Source of the DNA: Actinoplanes lutulentus | GTDB taxonomy: Bacteria > Actinomycetota > Actinomycetes > Mycobacteriales > Micromonosporaceae | DNA length: 64,000 bases | Direction: 5' to 3' | Assembly (NCBI RefSeq): GCF_003259845.1 | Contig: NZ_QLMJ01000029.1 | Span: 1 to 64,000 of the forward strand | In this document: positions 1 through 8,091 of the stretch, one piece after another | How positions within the stretch are numbered: the stretch's first letter is position 1 | Layout of the letters: every line of letters begins with the position of its first letter | Made by a program: the position numbers and the translations under genes | The notes under the pieces: generated by a model | The model's input: only the letters and a program-made list of their open reading frames with translations | What the model was told of the DNA's origin: nothing | Databases searched by the model: none

Positions 1-565
1 GAGGCGGTACAGGAACACGGTATTCCCTTTCGATCAACTAGCAGCGACCCTAGTCGGCGGCGCCGAGGACAACGGTTCCGCCCGGCTCCCGGTCCAGGCC
101 AGCGGCCAAGACCGGCGATTCTCGAAGCCGCCGCGACCGCACGGGACTCAAACTCCTACCCGCGAACATCTGGATTTGCTGCAGGTCGTGCGCAACCGCA
201 GAGTGAGGAGCTACGCACGGTGTCGGCGAGCCTCGGCTGATCGGGGTGCATATTGCTTGGGGGTGATGCGTGGACCGATGGATCTACGCCAGATCCAACA
301 ACTACGTCGTAGCCCTCAGCGCCCTGGGCCTTCGCGTACACCGCAAGATCGTCGACACCGTCGCCCATCGGCCACCCGCCGACTACGCTGATCATCCGCC
401 TAGTTTCGTACTTCGGGGCTGAGCACGGATCGGCCGCTCGGACGTTGATCTGCCGCATTTTCGTGCCGCGAGCCGCGAGCCGCGAGCTGGTCAGCCCGGT
501 GCCGTGAGTGCTCGCCCGCGAGGACCGGAGCGCGCGCTCGCCAGCAACGCCCATAGGATGCGAGG
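1..565. other. Left-edge stretch without a recognisable gene
   Basis: No frame in this stretch gives a protein I recognise. One forward frame is open from the window edge to a stop at 240, but its translation is arginine/proline rich and looks like chance in GC-rich DNA. A short GTG frame at 270-422 would give 50 residues beginning VDRWIYARSNNYVVALSALG. Its composition is protein-like, but it has no convincing ribosome binding site and no family I know. It could be a remnant of a larger gene. No tRNA, inverted repeat or mobile-element end was seen. Confidence 0.4.
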
Positions 566-922
566 GTGCCGAAACTCGAAATAGCCAGCGACGAGGCTTG
601 GCTGGATTGCCTCGGTGTCTCGCCCAAGGCTGAAGACATATCGGGTGACGAGTACGTACGCGAGTTGCGGATCCCTGTCACGGACGCGGAACAAGTTCAG
701 ATCACTTGGGATGTCACCGAGGACAGCGTTCGGGTATGCCACCACCGAGACGGCAGGATCGTGTTCGACCTGTTCCGCGAGATGGCCACTCTGCTGACGG
801 TGGCCAAGACTGGGCTCGGCGCGGAACTCATCATCGAGTCTGGCTCCAACGGCTGGTCTGGGCGCGCCCGAATCCAAGTTTCTCCCGCGGTCTCCATCGA
901 GGACACGCTGCTGCGCTCGTGA
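566..922 (+). CDS. Hypothetical protein, 118 aa
   Basis: Small soluble acidic protein of unknown role. It starts at a GTG, runs 118 residues and has no signal peptide or membrane segment. The middle alternates short beta-like stretches (IRIPVTDAEQVQITWDVTE-type pattern around residues 33-52) with charged turns, suggesting a compact alpha/beta fold. Composition and codon use look like a real actinobacterial gene. I do not recognise the family. Immunity-type proteins of polymorphic toxin systems are often of this size and acidity, but no toxin gene is adjacent, so that is speculation. It stands alone, with no operon partner within 260 bases. Confidence 0.6.
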   Translation: MPKLEIASDEAWLDCLGVSPKAEDISGDEYVRELRIPVTDAEQVQITWDVTEDSVRVCHHRDGRIVFDLFREMATLLTVAKTGLGAELIIESGSNGWSGRARIQVSPAVSIEDTLLRS

Positions 923-1184
923 TACGCACTCATTTACCGCGATCCGGGTGCCTCATGTCTGTCCGGATGCAGACCTCGACACCGTAGTCAGAATTGTCCG
1001 GCGCACGCCGGTGGCGGCGGCTACTCGGCAAGGAGCGCGGCCATCAGACCGGCTGTCACACCACTCGGTGTCTGGCCCACGCCGTTGACCTGGTGGAAGA
1101 ATCCAGGCTGGCTCGAACTGTGGTTAGCCAAGTGGCGCGACCCTGGCAGGGTGCAACGTGCCGATGGTTGACTGGGCGACATGA
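923..1184. other. Non-coding gap with a possible gene remnant
   Basis: No intact gene. On the minus strand the frame ending at 1021 closes with a protein-like tail (QVNGVGQTPSGVTAGLMAAL). It lacks a plausible start or body, so it may be the degenerate 3' end of a lost gene. Nothing regulatory stands out. Confidence 0.3.
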
Positions 1185-1892
1185 TCAGCCTCTGACCGTG
1201 AACTCGCACCAGGTCGACCAGCCCGTCTGCTGCACAGCGCGGACGCGCCACTGGTAGGTCTTACCAGCTGCGACTTCGGCGGTCAGGAGCGGCGAAGTCG
1301 AGACGACGATGGTGCTCTGGGAAGCGCCGAGCGGCCGGTACTCAAACTTGAAACCGAATCCGAAATCGTTGAGGTACTCCGCTGACAGCGACGGCGTCGT
1401 CGTATAGACGACAACCCGCTGTGCGCCGGGCTCGCAGGCTTTGCGCCCGTCGGTGAGACGCGATCCCAACTCCACCGGTTCCCAGTAGTTTGCCATCCGT
1501 TCCGACCATTCCTCTGGTGAGAGAGTTGTCGGCGGATACGAATCGGCGCCCTCGTCCTCGCAGCTCATCAACTCAACGATGCCATCGCGTTCGAGTAATT
1601 GATCAACAAGTTCGGCACAAGTCGTCGCCGTAATGCCGGCCATGGAACTGTCGTCGCTGTCCAGACCGCCGGCTCCAGCCGGGACGTTGCCCTGAACCGC
1701 CCCGCTTTCCGGCCCTCGCGAGGACAAGACAGACGCACTGACCGTCCCGAACACCAACAGCACGGCACCGAACACCAACACCCCTCGCCGCAGCACCCGG
1801 TGAGTTCCACTCGTCCGCACGTCGCTGACCATCGGCAGACCGAGGCCACACTCAACGCAAATGGACCGCGCAGCCGACAACACTCGGTTCAC
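1185..1892 (-). CDS. Membrane-anchored protein with extracytoplasmic domain
   Basis: Up to 235 aa. A basic N-terminus is followed by one hydrophobic segment (about residues 32-54), then a linker and an extracytoplasmic part containing paired cysteines (TTCAEL, MSCEDEG, RKACEPG, WCEFTV). The last 35 residues (ending YQWRVRAVQQTGWSTWCEFT) have the look of a fibronectin-III/Ig-type beta strand pair. It is probably anchored in the cytoplasmic membrane with the C-terminus outside. The GTG start at 1892 lacks a good ribosome site. An internal ATG at 1832, just before the membrane segment, is a fair alternative. Function unknown. It lies alone between degenerate stretches. Confidence 0.6.
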   Translation of the reverse strand: MNRVLSAARSICVECGLGLPMVSDVRTSGTHRVLRRGVLVFGAVLLVFGTVSASVLSSRGPESGAVQGNVPAGAGGLDSDDSSMAGITATTCAELVDQLLERDGIVELMSCEDEGADSYPPTTLSPEEWSERMANYWEPVELGSRLTDGRKACEPGAQRVVVYTTTPSLSAEYLNDFGFGFKFEYRPLGASQSTIVVSTSPLLTAEVAAGKTYQWRVRAVQQTGWSTWCEFTVRG

Positions 1893-1970
1893 TCATCTAG
1901 CCGCTGTCCGCGTTCTGGTCGACTGGCCGCCGCCGGCACGGCAGGTGGTCGACTGTGATGGGGCAAGTTG

Positions 1971-2453
1971 CTAGACGTATTCAAGCGGACAGTTATGCCT
2001 CAGCGAATATTCAGCCGCCTGCTTGAACAGCGCAACGTAGAAGATCAACCGATCCGTGAATGCTTCGGTCAGCGCCATTGGGCCGCTGGGCAGGTCGAGA
2101 GGCAGCTTGACCTCCGCCGCCATCGGAGCGATCGCCTCCCGCATGCGCCACGCACTGGCCACTGAAGTCACGTCGGCGAGATTGCTTTTCACTGGAAGTT
2201 CGATCAGGCCAGTGAAGTCCGCCGGTACGATGAGCATGGCGCCGAGGGCCTCTGTGTTGCTGTACCTAGCGCACAAGTCCCAGAAATCATTCATGCGCGG
2301 CACAAGCTTCTCCTCGAAGTTTTCGGCCGTTGCCATCGCCTTGGGACCAGGGTAAGGCGGCAGGCCCCGCGCAGCGAGCGCCTCGTTGAGAAGGAGTGCG
2401 CGCTCGTCCTGCGCCCAGTCCGATGCGCGGATATTGACGAGATAGATGCCCAC
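1971..2453 (-). CDS. Hypothetical protein, about 160 aa
   Basis: Soluble mixed alpha/beta protein. The recognisable part begins at the GTG at 2453 (VGIYLVNIRASDWAQDERAL). An in-frame ATG near 2513 would add about 20 low-complexity basic residues and seems less likely. The body is rich in helices, with a central LIVPADFTGLIELPV strand pair and a C-terminal FTDRLIFYVALFKQAAEYSL helix. No signal peptide. I do not recognise the family. Orphan proteins of this size beside degenerate genes often come from small mobile clusters, but nothing here proves it. Confidence 0.55.
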   Translation of the reverse strand: MGIYLVNIRASDWAQDERALLLNEALAARGLPPYPGPKAMATAENFEEKLVPRMNDFWDLCARYSNTEALGAMLIVPADFTGLIELPVKSNLADVTSVASAWRMREAIAPMAAEVKLPLDLPSGPMALTEAFTDRLIFYVALFKQAAEYSLRHNCPLEYV

Positions 2454-2535
2454 GCTGGTAACACTACTTAAGGATGTCCGCCTGCCATCGGCCCGAGGCG
2501 CTTGTCGAGACATCAAATGCCTTCGGCGGCATGCC

Positions 2536-2966
2536 ATGATCGCGGACGTGACGATCGATCAACCGTGGTTCACGGAAGCTGGACCAGCGTGGTCGAACGG
2601 CCGGAGGCAGTCGACGAGGCCATCGCCCGAAATGACGAATAAGCGGGTATCGCTCTGCTCGCTCTTGTGCTCAATTGTCAAGAAGCCGGAGTCGCGCTTC
2701 CGCGGATCAAGCAAGCGCTGACATCGCGCAGCGCTCAGACCCGGGCAAACGCCTTGCAGTCGTTGGGCCACGAGGCTCGCCTGCACGGGTCGATCGACCG
2801 CGAGTTAGTGAACCGGTTGCGGTGCGCCTTGAGCGGCCGGACTCCACTGCACCGCTCGCAGATCCGTGGTTACGCATTCCATACTGCAAGTGACGTCGGC
2901 ACGACAGGAATTGCCCCGGTGGATGCACCGCCGGTTTGCGGGCCACGTCGTCCCACGCGCCGATAA
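2536..2966 (+). pseudogene. Broken HEAT-repeat protein gene
   Basis: The pieces of one HEAT-repeat protein lie in two frames. The ATG frame at 2536 gives an N-terminus MIADVTIDQPWFTEA. The continuation VVERPEAVDEAIARNDE lies in a different frame starting about 2591 and hits a TAA at 2640-2642. In that same frame, after the stop, comes IALLALVLNCQEAG, then RIKQALTSRSAQTRANALQS and LGHEARLHGSIDRELVNRLR, the alternating helix pattern of HEAT repeats. After that the similarity fades. At least one frameshift and one stop are therefore needed to read it through. Small HEAT proteins of this type are common in Streptomyces and Actinoplanes. Sequencing error is the alternative explanation. Confidence 0.5.
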
Positions 2967-3093
2967 CGTCGCGAGGGTTTTGCAGCGGTGCACTCTTGCC
3001 GGGACCTGCGCGGATTCACCGGCTCGTGCAACGGCTCGTCCACGGAAACAGCCTGCTGGCAGAGCCGGCAGGACCTCCTGGGAGGCTGTGATC

Positions 3094-3618
3094 ATGGTGG
3101 TGACGAACCCGTGGTTGGCCGGTCCTAGCCCGACGAAGCGGTTGGAACGCGATCAACTGGAGGGGCGGATACTCAATCTGCTGTCCTCGCAGAACATGTG
3201 TGTGCTGGCCACGGTGGGGGCTGATGGCCCGCTCGCTACGCCGGTGCGTTACTTCCACCTCGACTTCACCATCATCTTCACGGCCATGGGTACGTCGCCG
3301 AAGATGCGTAACCTCCGCGAGGACCCGCGTGTGTCCGTCGGTGTGTTCGCGCCTCTGGTCGGACAGGCGAGCAGCCGCGGTGCGCAGTTGTTCGGTACCG
3401 CTCGGATTCTGGAGCCGGGTGACGCCGGCTTCGAGGACTACTGGTCGGTTGTCCGGTGGCAGTCGGATCATGTGGAACGGTCCCGCGACCTCAGTGATCC
3501 TCCCCTCGGGCCTATCGGTGTCGTTCCGGCCGATCGCATCGTCTACACCGAACACTGGCTGCGCAGGGAGGGATACGCGCCGCGGCAGTTCTGGCGTCGA
3601 GCCGAGGCGCAGGATTAG
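3094..3618 (+). CDS. Pyridoxamine 5'-phosphate oxidase-like flavin-binding protein
   Basis: 174 aa single-domain protein of the split-barrel PNPOx-like fold, which binds FMN, F420 or haem depending on subfamily. The typical order is visible: an N-terminal helix (LEGRILNLLSSQNMCVLATV), the strand pair with PLATPVRYFHLD, the phosphate-binding-type SPKMRNLREDPRVSVGV stretch, and a C-terminal strand ending DRIVYTEHWLR. The ATG at 3094 has a GGAGG eight bases upstream; a GTG at 3088 is also in frame. Without key pyridoxal residues visible I would not call it a true PdxH. A role in F420- or FMN-dependent reduction is possible. It faces the sortase gene tail to tail with four bases between. Confidence 0.8.
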   Translation: MVVTNPWLAGPSPTKRLERDQLEGRILNLLSSQNMCVLATVGADGPLATPVRYFHLDFTIIFTAMGTSPKMRNLREDPRVSVGVFAPLVGQASSRGAQLFGTARILEPGDAGFEDYWSVVRWQSDHVERSRDLSDPPLGPIGVVPADRIVYTEHWLRREGYAPRQFWRRAEAQD

Positions 3619-3622
3619 AACG

Positions 3623-4318
3623 CTACGAGGAGGGTTGGCGGGTCGCTGTGTTCAGGGCGGCGAAGACGACGATGTTGTCTTCGTAGTGGCCGGTGCGGGA
3701 ATCGAAATCGCCGCCGCAGGTGATCAGGCGCAGGCCGGCGTGGTCGATCGGGCCGTAGACGGCTTCGGACGGGAACTTGTTCTTCGGGTAGCGGGTCGTC
3801 GCGGTGACCGTGAAAACGGCCGTCAGCCCGTCGGCTCGGGTCACCCGTACTTCGTCGCCGTCTTGCAGTCGCGTGAGCCCCGCGAAGGTGCCTTTCGCAC
3901 CCTGGTAGTCGACGTGGCCGGCGAGTACGGCCGGGCCCAGGGAGCCGGGTGTGGGTGCTCGCGTGTACCAGCCGACGGTTTCGGCGTCGTCCGGGACCTG
4001 CATGGTTCCGTCGGTCTGCAGGCCCAGTCCGATCACCGGCACGTCGACGCGTAGGCGGGGGATCTCCAGACGGGTCGGCTCCGATGTGGGCAGTAGCTCG
4101 CCACTGGTGAGAGCCACGGGGTCGCCCGCCGGAGGGGTTGGCACGGCGGTCACCGCCGACGGAACGGCGGCACTCAGCGAAGGACGAGCGGGTGCTTCAT
4201 CGGGGCGGGCCAGCGCGAAGGCCGCCAGCCCGGTGACCGCCGCGAGCATCATCGCGGCGATCATCGTGGAGCGGCGGCGCATCCGGTGCATCACCGAGGG
4301 TCCTCGGCGACGGATCAT
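3623..4318 (-). CDS. Class F sortase
   Basis: 231 aa transpeptidase of the cysteine sortase family. N-terminal membrane anchor at about residues 17-37, a proline/alanine linker to about 80, then the sortase beta barrel. His135 in LAGHVD and Cys201 in LRLITCGG fit the catalytic pair. The usual arginine is expected near the last strand. Here that stretch reads FDSRTGHYEDNIVVFA, so Arg208 is the candidate and the position before DN is glutamate. Its ATG overlaps the stop of the CHRD-domain gene (ATGA), so the two are translationally coupled. Class F enzymes are actinobacterial and mostly of unknown substrate, and the preceding gene product is the obvious candidate substrate. Last gene of a kinase-CHRD-sortase operon. 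Confidence 0.9.
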   Translation of the reverse strand: MIRRRGPSVMHRMRRRSTMIAAMMLAAVTGLAAFALARPDEAPARPSLSAAVPSAVTAVPTPPAGDPVALTSGELLPTSEPTRLEIPRLRVDVPVIGLGLQTDGTMQVPDDAETVGWYTRAPTPGSLGPAVLAGHVDYQGAKGTFAGLTRLQDGDEVRVTRADGLTAVFTVTATTRYPKNKFPSEAVYGPIDHAGLRLITCGGDFDSRTGHYEDNIVVFAALNTATRQPSS

Positions 4319-5109
4319 CGCTCAGTCCTCGGCAGGACGAAAGCACTCCTACGGCTCACGAGCAGCGCGCCCAACGCCACCAGCAGCGCCAACCCCGCGT
4401 ACCCGACCCAGCCCGCCACGCCCCGGTCCAGAGTGCTGCCGTCGCCGGTCGCCACGCCGCCTACCGGGATGGAGCCCGCCGCCGCGCCCGAGACCATGCC
4501 GCACAGAGCCGGGTTCGTCGCCTCCTGCGGGATACCGTTCAACCCCGCTGCCTTCGCCAGCGTCGACTCGCCCAAGGCCTTCATGTCGTACGCATCGTCG
4601 CCGTTGGTGTCGATGCCGTGCTGGACGATGTGCAGGTCCTTGAGGTGCGCGACGGTGCCCGCGGGCAGGTCGGCGCTGGCGATGGTGCGGTCGTAGGACA
4701 GGACACCCCGTGAATCGGCTACCGGCATCCGGTCCACGGCCAGGCCGCTGGCTCGGGATACGTCGCCCTTGGTGGTGAGGGAGACGAAGATGTCGCCGTA
4801 GTCCGGTACGCCCTCCTCGGTGCTGACGTAGCCGTCGCCGTCGGTGTCAGCGGACATGGCGGGACAGTGGAAGTCCATGCCGTCGGCGGAGCCGTGCAGG
4901 TGCTGGGCGTGCGGCGAGTCCGGGACCAGGCCACGGGAGCGGATGCTGATCTTCAGGTCGCCGTTGTCGAGGGCGGTCAGCGTGGCGGTGCCGGTCGCGC
5001 CCGACTTGTTGAGTTCGAGCAGTGTGACGTGCACGGATTCGCTGGCCATCGCGGGCGCCGGGATCGCCAGCACCAGCAACATCGGGACAGCGAGCAGCAG
5101 TCTTCTCAT
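4315..5109 (-). CDS. Secreted CHRD-like domain protein with C-terminal membrane tail
   Basis: 264 aa. Signal peptide MRRLLLAVPMLLVLAIPAPA cleaved near MAS-ES. The exported domain carries a histidine cluster (HAQHLHGSADGMDFHCP, residues about 67-83) and an acidic DTDGDGY loop, the pattern of CHRD/SOD-like proteins that may bind metal. Near the C-terminus come a flexible glycine/alanine stretch (SIPVGGVATGDGST), a hydrophobic helix (about 229-250) and a short basic tail with RRS. That is the tripartite layout of a sortase substrate, but there is no canonical LPxTG. The closest fit, IPVGG, would be non-standard. Gene order and ATGA coupling to the class F sortase suggest enzyme and substrate. 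Ribosome site AAAGGAG upstream. Confidence 0.8.
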   Translation of the reverse strand: MRRLLLAVPMLLVLAIPAPAMASESVHVTLLELNKSGATGTATLTALDNGDLKISIRSRGLVPDSPHAQHLHGSADGMDFHCPAMSADTDGDGYVSTEEGVPDYGDIFVSLTTKGDVSRASGLAVDRMPVADSRGVLSYDRTIASADLPAGTVAHLKDLHIVQHGIDTNGDDAYDMKALGESTLAKAAGLNGIPQEATNPALCGMVSGAAAGSIPVGGVATGDGSTLDRGVAGWVGYAGLALLVALGALLVSRRSAFVLPRTER

Positions 5110-5120
5110 GACGAACTCCT

Positions 5121-6587
5121 TTAGAACGAAGACGAGAACAGGTCGACCAGCCGCCGTTGAAGGCGTACCGAAGTGGGCCAGTCCTTGTCGGTGACGGTCC
5201 AGCGCAGCAGGTATGACGTGTCGCCGGTGACGGCGACGAGGACGCGGCGTTCGTGGCGGACGGTGTCCGAGTCGGGCCGCCAGGTGTACTCCCAGTCGGC
5301 GCCGCCGCGCTTGAGCAGCAGGACACCCATGCTGATCCGGGTGTATCCGGGCAGCGCCTCGGCCTTCTCCCGGCTCTGCCAGTAGGCGAGCGGTTCGCGG
5401 GTGACGACGGCGGCGACGTTCACGGTGAAGGCGCGCCGGCCTTCCGGGTCGGTGAAACAGACGTTGTTGCCGGCGGCGACCCGCGTCCAGCCGGCGGGCA
5501 GCGCCAGGGCGAAACCGGCCGGGTCGCGGAACCAGATCCAGCCGTCGGGAAGCCCGGCCGGGATCCGCGCGGTGGCGGCGGTGACCTTCTCCGGGTCGGG
5601 GCCGCAGAGCCCGGGCGGAGAAGGCATGGGTACGGCGGACAGCCGGGTCGCCGGAGGACTGTCACCAACAGTCGCCGGCGGGTCGGCACGGTTCACCGCG
5701 CTCGCGGCAGCCGCCCCGCCGATCGCCAGAGCGAGCAGCACCCCCGTGATGATCATCGAGAGGCGCGGCCTGCGCCGCTGCGGGATCTCCACCGAAGGGG
5801 CCGACACCTGGGCACGACCCCGGTACGACCCGCTGCTGACCACGGCCCGCAGACGCTGCTCGACCTCCACCGCCGCGGGCCTACGACCCGGGTCCTTGTC
5901 CAGCAGCTCCAGCAGCAGCCCGGACAACTCCCCCGCCAGCCTCGGCGGATGCGGCGGCGCCGACAACACCGCCCACAACTGCGCCTCGGTGTCACCACGG
6001 GCGAAAGGCGTACGCCCCTCGACCGCCGCGTACAGGGTGGCGCCGAACGACCACAGGTCCGCCGGAACACCCACCTCCTGGTCCGAGAGCCGTTCCGGGG
6101 CGATGAAGTTCGGCGAGCCCAGCCGCGGATCCGGCCCGCCTTCGCGGCCGATCGTCGCCAGCCCGAAGTCGCCGAGCACCACCCGGCCGTCGTCGGCGAG
6201 CAGCACGTTGTCCGGTTTGACGTCGCGGTGCAGCACCCCGGCGCTGTGCGCGGCCCGCAGCGCGGCCATCACCTGCAGACCGATCCGGGCCACTTCCCGG
6301 ATCGGCAGCGGTGCGGCCTGCTGCAACGACCGGCCGTCGATGAACTCCATGACGATCCACGACTGCTCGCCGCGCTGGATCACGTCGAAGACCTTCACGA
6401 CGCCGGGATGGTCGAGCCGCGCCGCGGCCCGAGCCTCCCGGATCGTGCCGGCCGGCACGGTGATCTCCTTGACGGCGACCGTGCGTTGCAGCAGCTCATC
6501 GTGGGCACGCCACACCCGGCTCATGCCTCCTGAGCCGATCAATTCGAGCAGCCGGTACCGCTCGTCCACCATGTCCACGCCGGTCAT
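5121..6587 (-). CDS. Transmembrane serine/threonine protein kinase
   Basis: 488 aa Pkn-type kinase. The catalytic domain spans residues about 10-265: glycine loop IGSGGMSRVW, Lys40 in VAVKEI, catalytic loop HRDVKPDN at 120-127, DFG at 140-142 and the APE motif at about 164. All core residues are present, so it should be active. A single membrane helix follows at about 278-300, then an extracytoplasmic domain of about 180 residues (FRDPAGFALALPAGW to the end) resembling the small sensor-like domains of other actinobacterial kinases. No PASTA repeats. Strong GGGAGGAG ribosome site. Eleven bases separate it from the CHRD gene, suggesting one transcript with the sortase, so the kinase may sense envelope state. 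Confidence 0.93.
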   Translation of the reverse strand: MTGVDMVDERYRLLELIGSGGMSRVWRAHDELLQRTVAVKEITVPAGTIREARAAARLDHPGVVKVFDVIQRGEQSWIVMEFIDGRSLQQAAPLPIREVARIGLQVMAALRAAHSAGVLHRDVKPDNVLLADDGRVVLGDFGLATIGREGGPDPRLGSPNFIAPERLSDQEVGVPADLWSFGATLYAAVEGRTPFARGDTEAQLWAVLSAPPHPPRLAGELSGLLLELLDKDPGRRPAAVEVEQRLRAVVSSGSYRGRAQVSAPSVEIPQRRRPRLSMIITGVLLALAIGGAAAASAVNRADPPATVGDSPPATRLSAVPMPSPPGLCGPDPEKVTAATARIPAGLPDGWIWFRDPAGFALALPAGWTRVAAGNNVCFTDPEGRRAFTVNVAAVVTREPLAYWQSREKAEALPGYTRISMGVLLLKRGGADWEYTWRPDSDTVRHERRVLVAVTGDTSYLLRWTVTDKDWPTSVRLQRRLVDLFSSSF

Positions 6588-6652
6588 AGCTCCTCCCGAG
6601 CCATCGACTGACCGGGATTCGGAGCCGGCGTGCCGCCGGATGGGTGGTTATC

Positions 6653-7369
6653 TCAAGTAAGTTCCACGAGCGCGTCCAACGGTGCGGACGGCGTGGTCGC
6701 GCCGGGTGCCGCCTCCACGGTGACCCCGACCTGGTTGGCCTCGGGCAACCCGTCGATGACCTGCACGGCCGCCGACTGGCCTTCACCGAGCGCACCGGCG
6801 GACGACGGTGTCCCGGCCCGGATCGTCCAGGTCTGGTAGACCCGTCCGGCTGCCGGCGCGCCGTCGGCGCTCAGCATGATCACCCCGGCGTCCTGCAGCC
6901 GGGAGCTGGCCACGGTGACCCGGCCGCCGCTGTCGAGGGTCTCCTCCCTCAGCACGACGTCGGGCGCGGTCAGGATGGTTCGGACACGGGCTTCCTGAGC
7001 AGCGGTCGCCTGCGCTGTGCGTACCCTCTGGTCTTGAATCGTCCACGCGCCCGCACCCGCCGCACCTGCGGCGACCACGACGGCGGCCGCGGCCGCCACC
7101 CACATCCGGCGAACCGGCCGGGCGGAGCGGGTGGCAGGGGCCGAGACCTGGCGGGTGTTGCCGATCGCGGCCAGGACGTTGTCACGCAGACCGGGCGGCG
7201 GCACCGACCAGGCGCCGTCGGCGAGCCGGGCCGCGGTCTCGCGAAGGTCGTCGGCTTCGAGACGGCAGGGTTCGCATTCGCGCAGGTGACGTTCGAACGC
7301 GGCGCGTTCCACGTCGTCGAGCGCGTCGAGGGCATAGGGCCCGACCAGGGCGTGGATCTCGACGCTCAT
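6653..7369 (-). CDS. rskA: Anti-sigma-K factor (RskA family)
   Basis: 238 aa membrane anti-sigma factor. The N-terminal cytoplasmic domain has the zinc-binding anti-sigma pattern: HALVGPYALDALDDVERAAF, then His28 and HLRECEPC. A membrane helix follows at about residues 93-113. The C-terminal extracytoplasmic RskA domain ends with VYQTWTIRAGTPSSAG and VIDGLPEANQVGVTVE-type strands. It should hold the adjacent ECF sigma factor inactive until regulated proteolysis. The start ATG at 7369 overlaps the sigma stop (ATGA), which fixes both the start and the coupling; an upstream in-frame extension would run into the sigma gene. Confidence 0.9.
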   Translation of the reverse strand: MSVEIHALVGPYALDALDDVERAAFERHLRECEPCRLEADDLRETAARLADGAWSVPPPGLRDNVLAAIGNTRQVSAPATRSARPVRRMWVAAAAAVVVAAGAAGAGAWTIQDQRVRTAQATAAQEARVRTILTAPDVVLREETLDSGGRVTVASSRLQDAGVIMLSADGAPAAGRVYQTWTIRAGTPSSAGALGEGQSAAVQVIDGLPEANQVGVTVEAAPGATTPSAPLDALVELT

Positions 7370-7968
7370 GCCGGCACCAGGCAATCCCGCAGACGGATCA
7401 GACCGTCGCGCATCCGTGTCTTCACCGTCGCCAGGGGTACGTCCAGCAGCCGCGAAACCTGCGGATAGGTGTGACCCTGGTAGTAGGCCAGGGTGACCGC
7501 CTGGCGCTGCAACTCGGTCAGATCGTCGAGGCAGCTGCGCACCTGCTGGCGTTCCAGCCGGACCGCGACCTCGTCGGCGACCTCGTCGTAGGGCGTGTCG
7601 ACCGACGCGGCACCGGCGCGCACGGTCCGGTCCGCGGCGGCCTGCTCGGAACGCACCCGGTCGACGGCACGGCGATGCGCGATCGTGAAGACCCACGCCG
7701 TCGGCGAGCCACGCTCCGGATCGAAGCGGGCAGCCGTCCGCCACACCTCCACGAGGACCTCCTGAGCGACCTCCTCGGCCTGCGCCGGATCACGCAGCAC
7801 CCGCCGGATCAGGCCGTAGACCCGCGGCGTGACCAGGTCATAGAGCCGCCCGAAAGCCTTCTCGTCGCCGCGCGCGACAGCTTTGAGCAGCGAACCGGCA
7901 TCCGGTTCGGGGTTCTCCGGGCTCGCGGGCACCGGTCTCAGGTGGTCTCGCCGGCCGTGCTCTGCCAT
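7366..7968 (-). CDS. sigK: ECF RNA polymerase sigma factor, SigK-like
   Basis: 200 aa group-4 sigma factor. Region 2 spans about residues 28-95 (LYDLVTPRVYGLIRRVLRDP, then AEEVAQEVLVEVWR for -10 recognition). Region 4 spans about 130-195 (DLTELQRQAVTLAYYQGHTY followed by the VSRLLDVPLATVKTRMRDG helix-turn-helix). Paired with RskA it fits the SigK group known in mycobacteria, where it controls secreted proteins and redox enzymes. Ribosome site AAGGAGTG. Upstream on this strand a CCAATCC (8020-8014) and a CCGAAC (7998-7993), 15 bases apart, resemble an autoregulated ECF promoter, but this is weak evidence. Confidence 0.9.
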   Translation of the reverse strand: MAEHGRRDHLRPVPASPENPEPDAGSLLKAVARGDEKAFGRLYDLVTPRVYGLIRRVLRDPAQAEEVAQEVLVEVWRTAARFDPERGSPTAWVFTIAHRRAVDRVRSEQAAADRTVRAGAASVDTPYDEVADEVAVRLERQQVRSCLDDLTELQRQAVTLAYYQGHTYPQVSRLLDVPLATVKTRMRDGLIRLRDCLVPA

Positions 7969-8063
7969 GGCACTCCTTCCGTCCGGAAGGTTGTTCGGAG
8001 CCGCAGCGCTCGCGGATTGGTCAACATTATTCGGTACGCGGTTCGCTAATTGCGGAGCGCGCG

Positions 8064-8084
8064 ATCGTGGTGTCGTGCCACGAT
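8064..8084. promoter_or_regulatory. Hairpin just upstream of a methyltransferase start
   Basis: Perfect seven-base arms ATCGTGG (8064-8070) and CCACGAT (8078-8084) flank a seven-base loop. The second arm covers the upstream ATG candidate at 8083, which is one reason to prefer ATG 8092 as the start. It may be an operator or a leader hairpin; the sequence cannot decide. Confidence 0.3.
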
Positions 8085-8091
8085 GCGCGGC

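Noticed and set aside
5253..6660. Plus-strand frames opposite the serine/threonine kinase
   Set aside because: Serine/proline/arginine-rich shadow translations; the kinase motifs on the minus strand settle the coding strand.
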